From: Lingula anatina
Taxonomy: Eukaryota > Brachiopoda > Lingulata > Lingulida > Lingulidae
Direction: 5' to 3'
Length of the DNA: 64,000 bases
NCBI RefSeq assembly: GCF_001039355.2
Contig: NW_019775524.1
Location: 1,108,065 to 1,172,064 of the forward strand
This document shows positions 1-13,200 of the stretch, piece after piece; position 1 is the stretch's first letter, and every line of letters begins with the position of its first letter. A model generated the notes under the pieces. It was given only the letters and a program-made list of their open reading frames with translations. It ran no database searches and was not told the origin of the DNA. Made by a program: the position numbers and the translations under genes.

Positions 1-790
1 CCCTCAGTTAACCATTTCTCGCGCGATCTAATAATACTACCTTTTAACCTTGCACTTCTCATCTCAACTAACTGTTGTTTTTTCCTTTCTAATTCTAGTT
101 GAAGACGGGCATCACACTTTTCATAATCTTCTGTTAATTGTTCTATTTCTTTCATAAGCCCTTTTTCTACCTCTTGTAATTTTTTCTTTTTAAAACATGC
201 ATACGAAATAGTCGTTCCTCTTAAACGTAAAAGCAAAAGTTCTAGAAACATCTGATCATTCACCATAAACTGCAATTCCTGGTCAGGAATGTTGTCAACA
301 TTTTCAAGATTGTATATAGGAATGCAATATTCTTTTTTAAAATCTCGTATGGATTCATTAATTTTTTCGACATAGGTCATGTCGTATAGAAGGGAATTAT
401 TAAATTTCCAGAGTCCTCTTCCTCGCTTAAAACTGTCAAATTTTACTTGAAGTTTAATTGGTGAGTGATCTGATCTATAACTAAGTAGGGTGCTAACTGA
501 GACCAAATTTGGAACTAAATTATCTGAGGTGAGAAAGAAATCCAGCCTGGCTTGTTTAACTGGATTTCTTTTGCGCCAAGTGAAATTAGACACATTCCCA
601 TATAGTTCTCTAAATGGGTCTAAATAGCCGTTTTCTTTTATCATATTTAAAACACTTAATCTTGCCTTGGGGTTATTTATCCGTGAATAATTATAGTAAT
701 CAGTATCTGGATTCAAAACCAGGTTAAAATCTCCACAAATTATTTGAAATTCGCTGTCCTCTTTTTTCCTATCTTTCTCTTCTTTTTAGC
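1..790 (-). mobile_element. 5'-truncated non-LTR retrotransposon (LINE), endonuclease part of ORF2
   Basis: Read on the minus strand, an uninterrupted frame of about 255 codons runs from near 785 to the left edge. It carries the C-terminal signatures of an apurinic-like endonuclease: GDFN (723-734), then RLDFFLTS, then SDHSPI (456-473), followed by a Lys/Glu-rich linker that normally leads into reverse transcriptase. The N-terminal endonuclease half is absent; an in-frame stop lies just upstream, so the copy is probably 5'-truncated, as is usual for LINEs. The motif set resembles L1/Tx1-type elements, but the clade is inferred. Reverse transcriptase, if present, lies beyond the left edge. The frame has no stops, which suggests a young insertion. 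It has the same orientation as ECPAS and probably sits in an ECPAS intron. Confidence 0.8.
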
Positions 791-1644
791 GTTATAGGAC
801 ATTCCAAAAAGGTTCACTTATAGTTCATACGTAATCCAGTCATTTTTTAATACCTTCTGATCAACCAAAAAGTGTTCAAAACTCACTTTTACCGGAGAGG
901 TTTTGACCCTTGTGTGTGCTTGTCTCGGCCTCGTTTTCGATATTATATATTGTTGTCAAATAAATCGATCTCTGTGCTAACAATAAAGAAGAATTTAGCA
1001 CATAGGGTCCCTTCTTTAAAAAGCGGTTGGGAACGGTCCCGCTAATGGCCCACAGACAGTCCTGCAGGGCCCCGTATCTCGAAAGCATTGCTTATTGAGA
1101 ATAGCTATATATATAAAGCACATAGAGGCTACAATATATTATATGGGGCGAGTATGGGCGAGTTATTGGATCGAAAGACGGAACTTCGAAAACGAGGCCA
1201 CTGAGAGGGAGACTGTTGGTTACATTTCGATACGAGCGTTCAATTGCAAGCTATGGTTTGTTCTTTGCTTCTATGAAAGTGGGTGAAAACAGTGAGTTTA
1301 TTTGATATTTTGCTGAAATCGCTTGTGAACATAGATAAAATAAAAGGTGAAAATAGGCTGTAAAAGTAGCCAGCCCATCGGGCTGGTAATTTGCAAATCT
1401 TACCCGCCCGGCCTGAAAGTTACCAAACTCGGGCTGGCAGGCAGGCGGCCATTTCATACACTGCTAATAGTAATGTAAAATGTTCTTTAAAGATTCTGAT
1501 ATGAATTTTTTAATCAATCCACATATCATTCTTCACATTTCAACAGGGCAATTTAGAACCCATCTCAATGGGATATGACCTTTAGGGTATGCAGATTAAA
1601 AAGTTTATAAACAAATTATTATAGTTGCTAAATATGAAACTTAC
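791..1644. other. ECPAS intron sequence, no gene seen
   Basis: This stretch lies between the LINE end and the last ECPAS exon in the window. It includes a small GC-richer patch with a perfect short hairpin near 1372-1388, plus AT-rich spacer. No open frame has family similarity and no tRNA-like B box was found. The next ECPAS exon is expected beyond the left edge. Confidence 0.5.
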
Positions 1645-4600
1645 ACATCCCCACAGGCCAGAAGAAGGACATATCTGGAAGGAATATGATCTGGTGGGTA
1701 GACAGTTTTAGCATACTGCACTGCCATCATTCTCGCCTGGTGTTCATCCTACGTTATTAAAAAAATTTTTTAATTAAATAATAGAGCAATAAATCAAAAA
1801 TATCACTGACATCATGTCCTTAAAAATACACAATGTCATATTACGTAGTTTTAAGCAAATGATATAACACAAAGTGGTTCTTCCATACAGGAATTCAGTA
1901 CATGGATTAACCAATAAGTTTTACAGATTTTTTTTACCTTTTCCACATTTTGCATGATGAGAGCTTCCATGATCTTCAAGTTAGGTCCTTCCATTCCTTT
2001 GAAGGCCTCAGACATCATGGACAAGCTTGCCTGAATGGCTAGCTTAGTTTCTGAGTCCTCCTGAAATCCAATTCAGTTATATATCACTGAAAACACATAG
2101 CTTAGTTTTCTAGTGTTCCCATGATTAAATTAATCTGTCACTGGGTAGCACCCAGGATGCATCAGTTATCATGGCAGAATCCCGTCCTCACCTGTACAGC
2201 CAACTGTTTCCTATAAACCTTCCCATATAGATAATGACCAAACACGACATATTAAGAGAAGTGTGACATTTAAATAATCTTTTATGAATAATCACCTTTA
2301 AACTTCTCAAGATCTGCCATTGCCAGCCCTTCATATAAGCCTACCTTACACATGGCATCAAAGAATTTCTGCACCAGAGCGATGTCCTTGGTGACCAGTT
2401 GAGGAAGTCTCCTGGCAATCTTTCCTATAGCAAGGTAAGCCTGGCCACGGAGACTTGCATCCTGGATAATTGAAATGCCAGTGAATATAGCTTAGATTTT
2501 ACTTCCAAGTCAGTAATACAGATACAGGAAGCAACACAGATATACTGAGCGAATTTGGACATTTTTTTAAAATGTACAATCATCATGAGCCATGGATTAT
2601 GATATAAAATGCAGTTTTTGATACAGCCTAATAGTCCTGTATAAAAGAAGTCACAATACAAAAGGTTAGATATTAATATAATAATTATAATAAATAATAA
2701 TAATAATTCTTACCTCTTTGGTTTCATCTATAACTTTTACCATCCCTGACATTATCACAGAGCCAATGGGATTGAACTTGGCATCAGAGCAACTGAAAGT
2801 TAATGAACAAAACATCTTTTTTTAAAGTTAACAATCTGATAACTGTGTTTTTATCTGATTATGGGTTGTAACCTAACATTTTACATCTTTTTTTATTACA
2901 TATGCAAATTTTACTAAGTGTAATATTTGGAAAATACATATACAAATATTTACATGTGTTATATTAATTAAGACAAGATAATAATTTACTTTGTTGTATC
3001 ATTTAAAACTACCATTCAGAGACAACTTACTTGAGACAAACATGGTGAACAAATTGCACTGCCATGACTTTGAGTTTCTGATTAGTTGTGGAACCAAACA
3101 AACAGGCAAATATAACCTGAAAAGAAATTCTAACAATGACACACTGCTTACAAATACCTTCACTATTTTTTTTAATAAATCACAGCTTACTACATACATG
3201 TGTGTTGCATAAAAGCACAAGATTAAAGTTTTCAAAGAGCTGGACAAGAAAAGACAAACATGGCATGGGCCATTCCACAAAGAAGTATTTCTCTGGGCCA
3301 TGTGGTTGACAAGCATTTTGTGAAACATATGCATTACTATTTTATCTCACTTTCCAATTACTGTCAATTTCTCTTCATACTGGAATGTACTATGATGGTA
3401 TAAAATAGTAAAAATAACAGGGCAAGTCAGAATTATGCAAATATAACATAAATGTGGACGTCAGTGACATGACTCACAAAAGGTGTATTTTTTGTGGAAC
3501 ACACCACATCATTCATTGAGATGTACCTGAATACAGGCTGGAAATTGGTCAGCAGCCTCCCTTGATTTCAGCAGCAGTGGAAACACTTTCATTCTGACTC
3601 TGGTGGCAGCAGGCTGGCGTCTCTGCTCTGGTTTCACTGTAGCCTGTGAGAGAGAAATCCATGTGTGAGAGGAGTATTTAAAAATCTGTATTTCAGCAAG
3701 GTACATAAACAGTAGCATGATAATGGTTTATGACACACTTTGGATAAAGGGCTTAAATGTTTCAAATTATGCAGTCTCCTTCAAGTTATGAAGTTGACTA
3801 GATACACTACCTTCCCTTTCATGACCACCGTCCCTCTGAATATATCATACAGTTTGGAGATAATGACAGAGTCGTTCCAGTCAATACTCCTGAAATGTGG
3901 AGAGGAAAGTCATGAAAACAAGGGTTTTACTTACTAAACTATCTAATTGTGGTGGTTTAATCTGGATATCTAATGTTTTTATGATGAAGTGTTATAATGA
4001 GATTCAATGTAAAAAAGTATCTAGTGCAAAAATGTTCTGCTGAGGTTCTTCCTTGGTGTAAATACTTTTAAGTTTGTGCTCTTCTCGAATAATTTCTGAC
4101 AATTTTGAATGGTAAAAAATACAACTTTACTATAATTACTTGACAACACTTTTTATCTTATGAAATACATTACAAACCTTACCCAGTTATTTTTTTCAGT
4201 TCCAAATCAGCAGATGTGGCAACACTAAAAAAAAAAAGGAAACATTTATCATGAAACACCAGGATTCAACTCGGATAGATATCTATATATTATTTGAAAT
4301 ATAACTGCTTGTGCATATTGGCTGAAAACTATAGTATAAATAAAATCAAGTATGTACACAGGATAAGAAGTGAACCACTTACCTGTGCCTTGTATCTGAG
4401 GATGCCACTACATAATGGACCACCACTTTGTCCTCTGGTAACAAGTCAGCTCCCAGAAAACTTATAATGCCACATTTTATCTGCAATCAAAACATGAGAA
4501 ACCTGTACATTTTCAATCAGTTTTTTAAATATTTAGCTTATATGTTTCATTTTAATAGAATATAGATAATGCTGCCTATTTGAAAGCAAAAGATGTCAAC

Positions 4601-5498
4601 GTCTTAGCCATACCTTCTCCAGTTCCTCTGCTTTATACGGTGGCTCCCCCATGGCTCTCTTGTAAGCATGCTCACTTAGTCCTGGTGGTGGCCCAGTGCT
4701 GCCCTCTGCTGGTGTGTCACTCTGGGTGGCTCCCTGGGGTCTGGTAGACTGACCACTGCTGGGTCTGAGGGGGACTAGGCTGAAATAAGTGGTAAGTTAC
4801 TTATACATCACATAATGTTTATTTCCTCTTTATCTGTCTTGTAAAATCACAGTGAGCAATGTATGTTGTCACAAAACAAAAAATAAAGAAAATTGCATGT
4901 TAAGTTGTGCAATGTCTACATGCACTACATAACTTGAACTATTCACTTACTTGTATGGCAGCAGCAAAACATCCAACATGTAGTCTAGTAAGATCTGGTA
5001 GACTTCTGGTTTATCTGACAATGCAAACTTTTCCTTTCTTGCTTCCATGTCAGAGGGCATAGTTATGTGAGCCAGGGCTGGCATCATCAGCTGCATCAGG
5101 CTGGGAAGATGAAAATCACGTGACAATAATAAACGTAAACAATGGCCATTCGATAACATGTCACCACTGTAAAGATAACATGACAAATGACAGATAAAAA
5201 ACAGAAGGCACTGCCCATCCTTTAACATTGTTACAATGAGTCCTAAAGTATATGTATTGTTTAAGAGCTAATTTGTTTATCAAAAGTTACCCTTTTGAGG
5301 TTTCTATAACCTCAGTTAATAAGTGACTGGCTGTTTTCATCAAAACACAAGTAAAATATCTTATTAATTTTACCTGTCTTGATGAGTTTCTGGTCTCCCT
5401 GGCAGACAGTTGACCAACACTGGGATCAGTTCTGCTTGCTTTGTTTTCTCTAGTCTAGGGAAACCCATTTTGATGTATATCATTGTAAAGTTCTGAAA

Positions 5499-5549
<51 letters not shown>

Positions 5550-6979
5550 ATCAAGCAGCATTGTACAAATAGCCGTGTTATATTGTAGTCTGAATTGAAA
5601 TTCTTCTTCTTATGAAAATAATTGTATTCACAAGAGAATATGTATCTGTATTAATTCTGCTACTTAAAACACATCAAACCCTGCTATAGACTCACCAAAA
5701 CAAAGGGTGTGGTCTCAGAGTCCTGGTACTGTAATAACAAGTCTTGCACAGGAAGCTGTACCTGGGGTCTGCTCTTTGTTCTTTTGTTGATATGGACCAA
5801 CAACTCCATTACCTATATATACACACAAACTTTTGTCTCAACATATGAAAACAGGGACAAAATATGAAAGTGTGCAATTTCATTTATTTTTCAATTAAAT
5901 TAATATATATTTTTTTTTTGTAAGTAAAAAACTGACCACGGACATAAACTTGAATTAATCCAACATTAAATTGTCATACAGACTATCCCATTCATACATT
6001 TAATTTTATTTTGCAATCCCACAAAACTCCCATAATTAGTTCAAGTAAAATTGTTAAATCTCAGTAGGATTTGGTATAAATAAAAGCAGCTTTAAGTGAT
6101 GTCAAACACCCCATATATTGCATTTGGCATTTGTTCTTGCTAATGAACCTTATACTTCTCAGGCTTGATGAAAGTTAAATGGTATTTAAACACAGCTGCT
6201 ATATGATATTTCAGAAAATGTCTTCAGATGACTTAAATCAGTAATTTCCAAACGGTCTTGTAAAGCCACAATAAGCACAGTTCCTGACCTTTTTCCTGAC
6301 TCCTTCCTGGCTTGATAGCTTCAGCAGGACAGGCGTGAGGAACTTGCTGAGGGCATTCTCTAGTTGTTCATCTGTCTCTGCTGATCCAATACGTAGAAAT
6401 ACTCGCTCCAGAAGGGCTTAAGTAGAAACATTAGCATTATTAGAATTTTACTTGTTACATGAGATGCTATTATATTGTAAAATGCCTACCTACTGCCCTA
6501 TGGCTCTAACAACATTGGTCACTGCATACTAGCCACAGAAATCTACACAAAAGCCTAAGGGTGAAATATTTAAGTCTGAAGTTCATGAAACGATATCTAA
6601 AACAAGTACTTGGTTTTCAACGAACGTTAGTCAAAGTCTCAAAATAAAATGTCTAATTTTAAGTGTGGATATTTTTATAAAATTGTGAAAATGTCTCAGA
6701 GTGTATATGTGCCGACAGCATTCACATCCGAATGCATCCCATCCACAACGTACTTTAACTTTCAGTCGCAGTGACTGTGCAAATCAGTAGCCGGTTCCTG
6801 AAGACAAATATATTTTGAAGTGGCGCACACCCATATTTATCCTCAAAACACAACCAGATCAAAAGAAACTAAATACACACAGATTTCTCTTTTTGTTTTA
6901 TTTCACAAGAAGTTCAGTCACGGAAATTCAAACATTTAGAGAAAAACTTACCGAGCTCTTCTTTTTCTTCAGTGCCCAT
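1645..6979 (-). CDS. ECPAS: ECPAS / ECM29, proteasome adaptor and scaffold protein (N-terminal part)
   Basis: ECM29 is a very large HEAT-repeat protein that binds the 26S proteasome and links it to motors and endosomes. Coding exons in transcript order: 6979-6952, 6416-6289, 5812-5696, 5492-5374, 5100-4951, 4779-4614, 4480-4383, 4224-4183, 3889-3811, 3643-3527, 3116-3031, 2792-2714, 2461-2345, 2060-1938, 1748-1645. All phases join to give about 517 residues, against roughly 1850 in the human protein, so the gene continues off the left edge. Diagnostic stretches are ERVFLRIG near the start, [86 protein letters not shown] and [17 protein letters not shown]. The start ATG at 6979 is followed by an acidic MGTEEKEEL. 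The 42-bp exon at 4183-4224 is small but keeps the frame. The orthology call is firm; single exon edges are by eye. Confidence 0.95.
5496..5551. repeat. (AAAT)n microsatellite
   Basis: About 14 uninterrupted copies of a 4-bp AAAT-type unit lie in the ECPAS intron directly beside the acceptor of the exon at 5374-5492, in place of a normal polypyrimidine tract (on the minus strand it reads as a T-rich tract). Confidence 0.95.
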
Positions 6980-7255
6980 CTTGACTTGAAGTTGTCCACT
7001 GACATGTGCTTAGTTTCAGTAAATTGAAAAGCATTTTGGCGAAGAGAAAAACATGAATCACGGCATGTGATGAGCATGATAAATATTTCTAAATAATTAT
7101 AAATGCGCATTTGTCTTCTTATTGCCTTTATAAGGTACTTGTATTGTTGAAATATGATACAATCTATGGATTCCCCTCTTAGCTAAAAGGTCAAGGTCAC
7201 ACGAATGGCAAATTGGGTCAAAACAGGAGAGCACAGGCAAGCGAGAGAGAGGGCC
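6980..7255. promoter_or_regulatory. Probable bidirectional promoter, ECPAS / mucolipin A
   Basis: The ECPAS start codon (minus, 6979) and the mucolipin A start codon (plus, 7256) are 276 bp apart in divergent orientation, so both 5' UTRs and core promoters must share this interval unless there are upstream non-coding exons. No TATA box or CpG-rich block was recognised. The assignment rests on geometry only. Confidence 0.55.
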
Positions 7256-10200
7256 ATGACGGACTTCGCTTCTGATGGATCTGAGCATTCTCATGGTCCC
7301 AGGCCTCCTTGGTTCTTCAGTGGTGCTATAAATGGTAAGATTTCAATACAGTTACATCATTAATAGTGTTATAACCCGTTGAGTGGTTTTAGACTTCCGC
7401 GTTGATAGTTGATGGTGGACCGTTGTCGGCTGACAGTTGGCAAAACGAATTAATTTAATATCACCAGTAACATTGCCCTACCATATTATTTGTTTAATAG
7501 CAACCATTTTACAAACATCCAAATAACACTTAACTGCAAATACAGAAGCATTTTGAGACCACCTTTTTTTTCGATTTGCTCTGAAAAAAAATCCTTATTA
7601 CCATATGTGTCCCTTTTCCATTTTATTAATTGTAAACATTCTGTTGGCATTAAAATGTATTTGGAGTTAGTTAATTAATGTAATAGGTTGTATCTGTATA
7701 ATTAATATCTGTAATAGGTTATATCTGTATAATTAATAGAAAATTGGAAAGTGTTAAAAACTGTTCAAAAGATAAAGTTAACTGGCTATATACAGTAGTG
7801 TATGAACAGTGGACTTCCTGGATTGATCTGGAGTGTTATACAATGTATATATTACTTTCAGTTTCACTTCACATAATTGAACTTGGCTCAGAGAAGTTTA
7901 GTGAAATAAGAAGTCTAACTGTGAATCAAAAGTCAAAGAAAAACATTTAAGAAACTGAGCAGATTTACATTTAAAAACATATTGTTGAAATATTAAAGAT
8001 ATTAGGTTTAAATAAATAAATGGTCAAAATACTCCATAAAATAGATGTTGATCTTCGAAAGTTATTGATCTTTGCCTCTGTTTACAGACATAACATACAG
8101 TTATTGACATTGGCAGAGTCCAATATGTTGCTTTACTGTTTTGCTGTGCCTTGGTCAATATCACTTTTCTAAAGTTAGCAAAACAACATATTGACTGAAA
8201 GCCAAAGATTGTTTTATTAAATAATTTCACACAGTGTCATTTTGTATGAATTGGCATATGTTCCATATCAATTTACATTTTTTGTGACTAAAAGTTGAAT
8301 TTCCCTCCCTGACCCTGGCCATGTATACTTTTGTTCTGTTTCCACCAAGACTCCGACCATGCCGGCTGCCCAGCGGAAGGTTGTCCTCCTAACCAAGAGA
8401 CTCCTGACTGTGGCGGGACAGACGAGACCTGCAAGAGAACCTTCTACACACCACACATGGAAGACACCCTGAGAAGACGCCTCAAGTATCACTTCATGAC
8501 CCCTTGCCAGAAATGGACGGCCAAGAGAAGATTTCCATGGAAAATGATAGTGCAATTGCTCAAGATTATTATGGTGACAGTACAGGTAATGTAAATTGTA
8601 ATCTCCCACCTGGGTACATATGTTGTAGCATAATATGTTGCTTAGGACATGTGCATTCTTCATTTTTGACTTATGGCCCCACAAGCTATTATTACAACAG
8701 TATCAAAATATTATTTGTTTAATAGTTTAATTCTGACTCTTTGGCTTACCTATATTTTTTTGCTGAGTTATTATATGAAGGCAAACTTAAGTTGTGCTTA
8801 AATACATCTACCAGATTGTTATAATTTCAGCTTGTATTATTTGGAGTTGACCGCAGTGCTCATGTAACATTCCTGGAGAAGTCAGACATAGCATTCAAGC
8901 ACCTGTTCCTTCAGGGGTGGGATCCAGCCTATGAGACAGTCCCCTACCCTGCCCCCCTGGGAAAGTTTGCTGTTTACAAGCACAGTGATTTCTACGCAAA
9001 GCTAAACTTTGCATGGAAAATGGTAATGCACAATTTTGATCATGAAGCTCTTGTGTAGGATATTTACAAAAAATATTGTACCTGTATAACTGTGTATGCT
9101 TTTCAAAGAGGTTTATAATAACTCAAGTATTTATTTATTGTAGTCATATGTTGTGCTGCTGACATTAAATCCTATGTAAATTTATTTTATTGGAGCACTT
9201 GTTTCAGAAATCTGGGTAACTAGTTCTCAAAACAATTTCATCTCCTTCATGTTGAATTATGACCTTGGTGCATTTTCTGATATAAATTGGGTTGAACTTA
9301 AAATTCAGCAAAGAGTGGTAACAAGACTTGTGACATGGAAGATGGGTATTATATATTAACATTCCCTCTTTTTAAAGATTTCCATGTTACACCAATCACA
9401 ATGTATATAGTTTTCCTTCCCTCCCTCCAGTACCATGAGGCGTGGCCAGATGCTATTGGTGTGTATGACGCACCCCGAGTGAACAGTACTGTAGATGAAC
9501 CCATGGTGCTGTGCAAGACATATTTTGAAGTTGGTGATGTTGATCCAGCCAGTGGAAGTTATAACTTTGATCTGGATCCAGTCTCATGTTAGTAAAAATG
9601 CCATTTTTTGTTTTTTTTAAATCAATGATAAAGTTCTCTCTCTCTTTCTCTTTCTCTTTCTCTCTCTCTCTCTCTCCTCTCCTTTCCTTTCCATAATTTG
9701 ATATTGGAGACATTTTATTTGTAATGTTAAACATATGAAGTCTTGAAGTTTCTACACTTTCAGCTTGTTTTCAACTGCAGAGAACCATGACGCATTTCAA
9801 CACAACTACCAATAAAACAGAATACACATATGATATTGAGAAGTACCTTGCCTCCATTAATGAAAGCATTAATTTTGACACGTGAGTTGACTATTTTATT
9901 TTCTGATTCTTGGGAACCTGTAACTATAAAAGAATTCTCTGCAGTAATGGTATAAGCCATGCAGTGACTTGTAGATGATATACGTTTGGTTTTCTTTAGA
10001 TTTCATGTCAAACTATCGTCAAGATTGAATGTATGTTACACTGTACAGTGTATTTGAGTTACTACTTTAACGTTTCAGGTTAATGAAAGTAGAAGCCAAG
10101 TTCTCTCTACGCTCCATCCATCTGAAGAACTTTGATCTAAGAAAGAATGAAGCAGAATGTTTTCAGTTTGACATCGATGTGAGTATTTAAATTATTGACT

Positions 10201-13200
10201 CTTGTTAATTGTTCATTGTAAAAGCCAAAGTAATAATTTTTCCTATATTGTTTCTTGTATTTATTTCAGATTCTGTTTGACAACACAGGTTACAATGGGC
10301 AAGTACCAGTAAAGTTGTTGTCTACACCAAACACATTTGCCTGCCGTGGCAAGATTAATAATCACGGAGAAGTCTGTAAGTCCAGATATTGATGTCTCAA
10401 ACATTTTGATATTTTAAGAATTGAGTCTTGTAATTGATTAATTGAACTTGCATCTTTGACTGTAATACAAAGCAACCAGATTTAAAAGGGAAACGTTAAC
10501 TTTAACTTCTCCTTAATATCTAGCTAGTCATGTATTCCTAACATTTTGCTACATGCCTTTCAGCTCATGTGGTGAGGAATCTTATCATTTTCTTTGATGG
10601 CCTGGTCATCCTAATTTCAACAATTTCTGGGTGCTTATGTATCCGCTCCCTCTACAGATCTCAGAAACTAAGAAAAGTAAGTATAATATTGAAATAAATG
10701 GTTATTCGAATTAATGAAAAGTGTGATTAATTACATTCATATTGGATTTCCGTTGCCATATTCATGGATATTCACAAATTTTCACCATTGTTTAATACAA
10801 GTTTAGCTTACATGTTTTAATTGAAATGTGAGGATTAAAATTGTATATTAAGTCTCTATCATCATTATTTGTATCATGGCCCTTGTGAGCTCCAGCTGGT
10901 TATTTCTGCTCATTTCTTGATAAACTTTTCCCAACTTTGATAAAAAGTCTTTAAGTTTTTTCTCAGTTTATCTACATTGATATGATAAATTAACCCTATA
11001 TTAATATAGTGTGTATTCTTTCCTTTGTCCTGTTGGGGTACATATATATTTCTTCAGACATGTTCTCTTAGACTCCGTTCACATGAAAAATCTTTTTTCT
11101 AAAAAATCTGTTTTCTATACGCAGTATCTTGTGATCACTCCGAGCGCAGCCGAGAATTAATTATGGCTTTGGAAGTAACTGGCACGCGCTGCCAGTAATT
11201 ACGCCGCGGGGTATTCAGGGCAAAGACTGTGATCACAAGATACCGCGAATAGAAAATAGATTTTTAGAAAATAGATTTTTCATGTGAACGAGGCCTTAGT
11301 CATCTTATGCTACCAGTGAGTGGATTTTTTTTTTATGTAGATAACTGCAGTATTTTTCAAGAAACAGAGACAGGTAACCCTAACATGGGAAGACCATCTG
11401 GAATTTCTCAACTTTTGGTACCTACTGATTATAGTGAATGATGTCATCACCATCATAGGGTCAGGCTGTAAAATTATGGTGGAAGCCGAGGTGAGAACTG
11501 AAGGATGAATCACTTAAAATCTGTCACTTTTATCAATTTAAGTGTAGTGTTTACAGTTTGTTTGATGTCTGTTTGTTTTTGTGATGTTACCTCATTATTT
11601 TATTGCCAGACTTCCCTTCTATTTGACAAATATGCTGGATTATAGTTTTTGTGGTATATGCTGTTTTGTCTTATGAGTTTGTTAATATGTTATATGTTGC
11701 ATAGAGATACAGTCAGAGTGCAGGTGTCCAAATCTCGACTACTATTTTTGTAAGTTTTTTTTTTTTTCTATTATCTTAAGCTTACAAACATGCTTGTTTT
11801 ATCCTTTTTAGCTACAGCCACAGGTTTCATTTAAAAAAAATCAGAAAAATTCTTTATTAATGATAGCAACCCTGAGATAGATATTGCTATTCCTAATACT
11901 TATGTTTCGCATGGAAAAATACACCCCAATCTGCAGAAATAATTGCTTAAAACTTAGTGCTTAATTTGACAATTTTTCCACCTGTCTAGCTTGCTGACGA
12001 GTGAATGTTTTCAGGATTATGCCTGGTTTCAGGATTTACTGTCTTTGTTTTGAGCTTTTTTGTTCAGTCTAAACAGGACTTGAAATTGCAAGCTGTTTTT
12101 AGCCTTTTCAATTTTTACAACTTTGATCCATGTGATAAGCATGTTAATACAGTTAGACCAAATACTATTATACCCCATTCACACTACAGTTGCGAAAATG
12201 CGCATTTCTATAATCCGAATTTTTCGTGAGGAATTCGATTCGGTATTGCGTTCACACACGCTAAGCGAAACCGAATTACACGTTGAAAATTTCAGGTTTA
12301 ACTTCCTGTTTTGAACACTCGCGCATGCGCCGCACAGGAAATCTTAAAATACCAACAAAAATTTGTGACAACAAATGCAACTCTAAAGACATTCCAGCGT
12401 TCTTGAGAAGTATAAGATGGCAAAATAAGTTTGTTTCCTCATGTTGTAGTAAGTGGTGACCTCCAAATACGTTTGGTGCAATCGCTAAAGTAATAAACAA
12501 GCGTTCATAGATACCCTCACTTATCTGCACACATGCGCAGTAAGATCTGTACAGGTGTCGATTCCGGTAAGTTATCCGGATCGCGCTTAGAAATCCACCA
12601 CGCTTGCAGGATTTTGAAAATGCGCATTACAAAAATCCTCTTGCGTTCACACTACTGCATTTATTCGAATTGTGACCTAATTCGCAATTTATCCGGATAA
12701 CTGAGCGTAGTGTGAACGGGGTGTTAGTCTTCATGCCAGTGACTACTGGCCCCACATAAGTGACCAGTAGCTGTTCTTAACACATGTCACATTACTGTAT
12801 AAAGGGACAGATTTCAGATAGACATGGGCATAGTTGATGTATTAGGCCAACATTTTGCTTCACTCAGTCTTTTTAGTTGAGCAATCTCAATTGAGGGCAT
12901 ATGTTGTTTAATTTAACTAGGGTATTTTGTTTTACGTCCACCATTTTTGGATTGAATGTTATGAATGTTTTTCCAGAACATAGACTACTATGAGATCTGT
13001 GGGCTGACTCTGGGCACTGGGAGTCTGTTTGCATGGTTTGGTATCTTGAGGTATCTCAGCTTCTTTGAGAAGTACAATGTAAGTTCTCCTTTCTAGTTAA
13101 CAGGAAAGAAAATATTAACATGTGAATAAAGATTGAAATTTGTGTAATGTTAAATTCATAAAAGGGTAAAAATGAATTTTGTGTAATTTTAAATTCATAA

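Noticed and set aside
1372-1450. GC-rich palindrome resembling a terminator or structured RNA
   Set aside because: A short stem in a eukaryotic intron. Rho-independent terminators do not apply and no RNA family fits.
8268-8684. A 138-codon minus-strand open frame
   Set aside because: Shadow of mucolipin A exon 2, whose plus-strand frame has clear TRPML similarity and splice sites.
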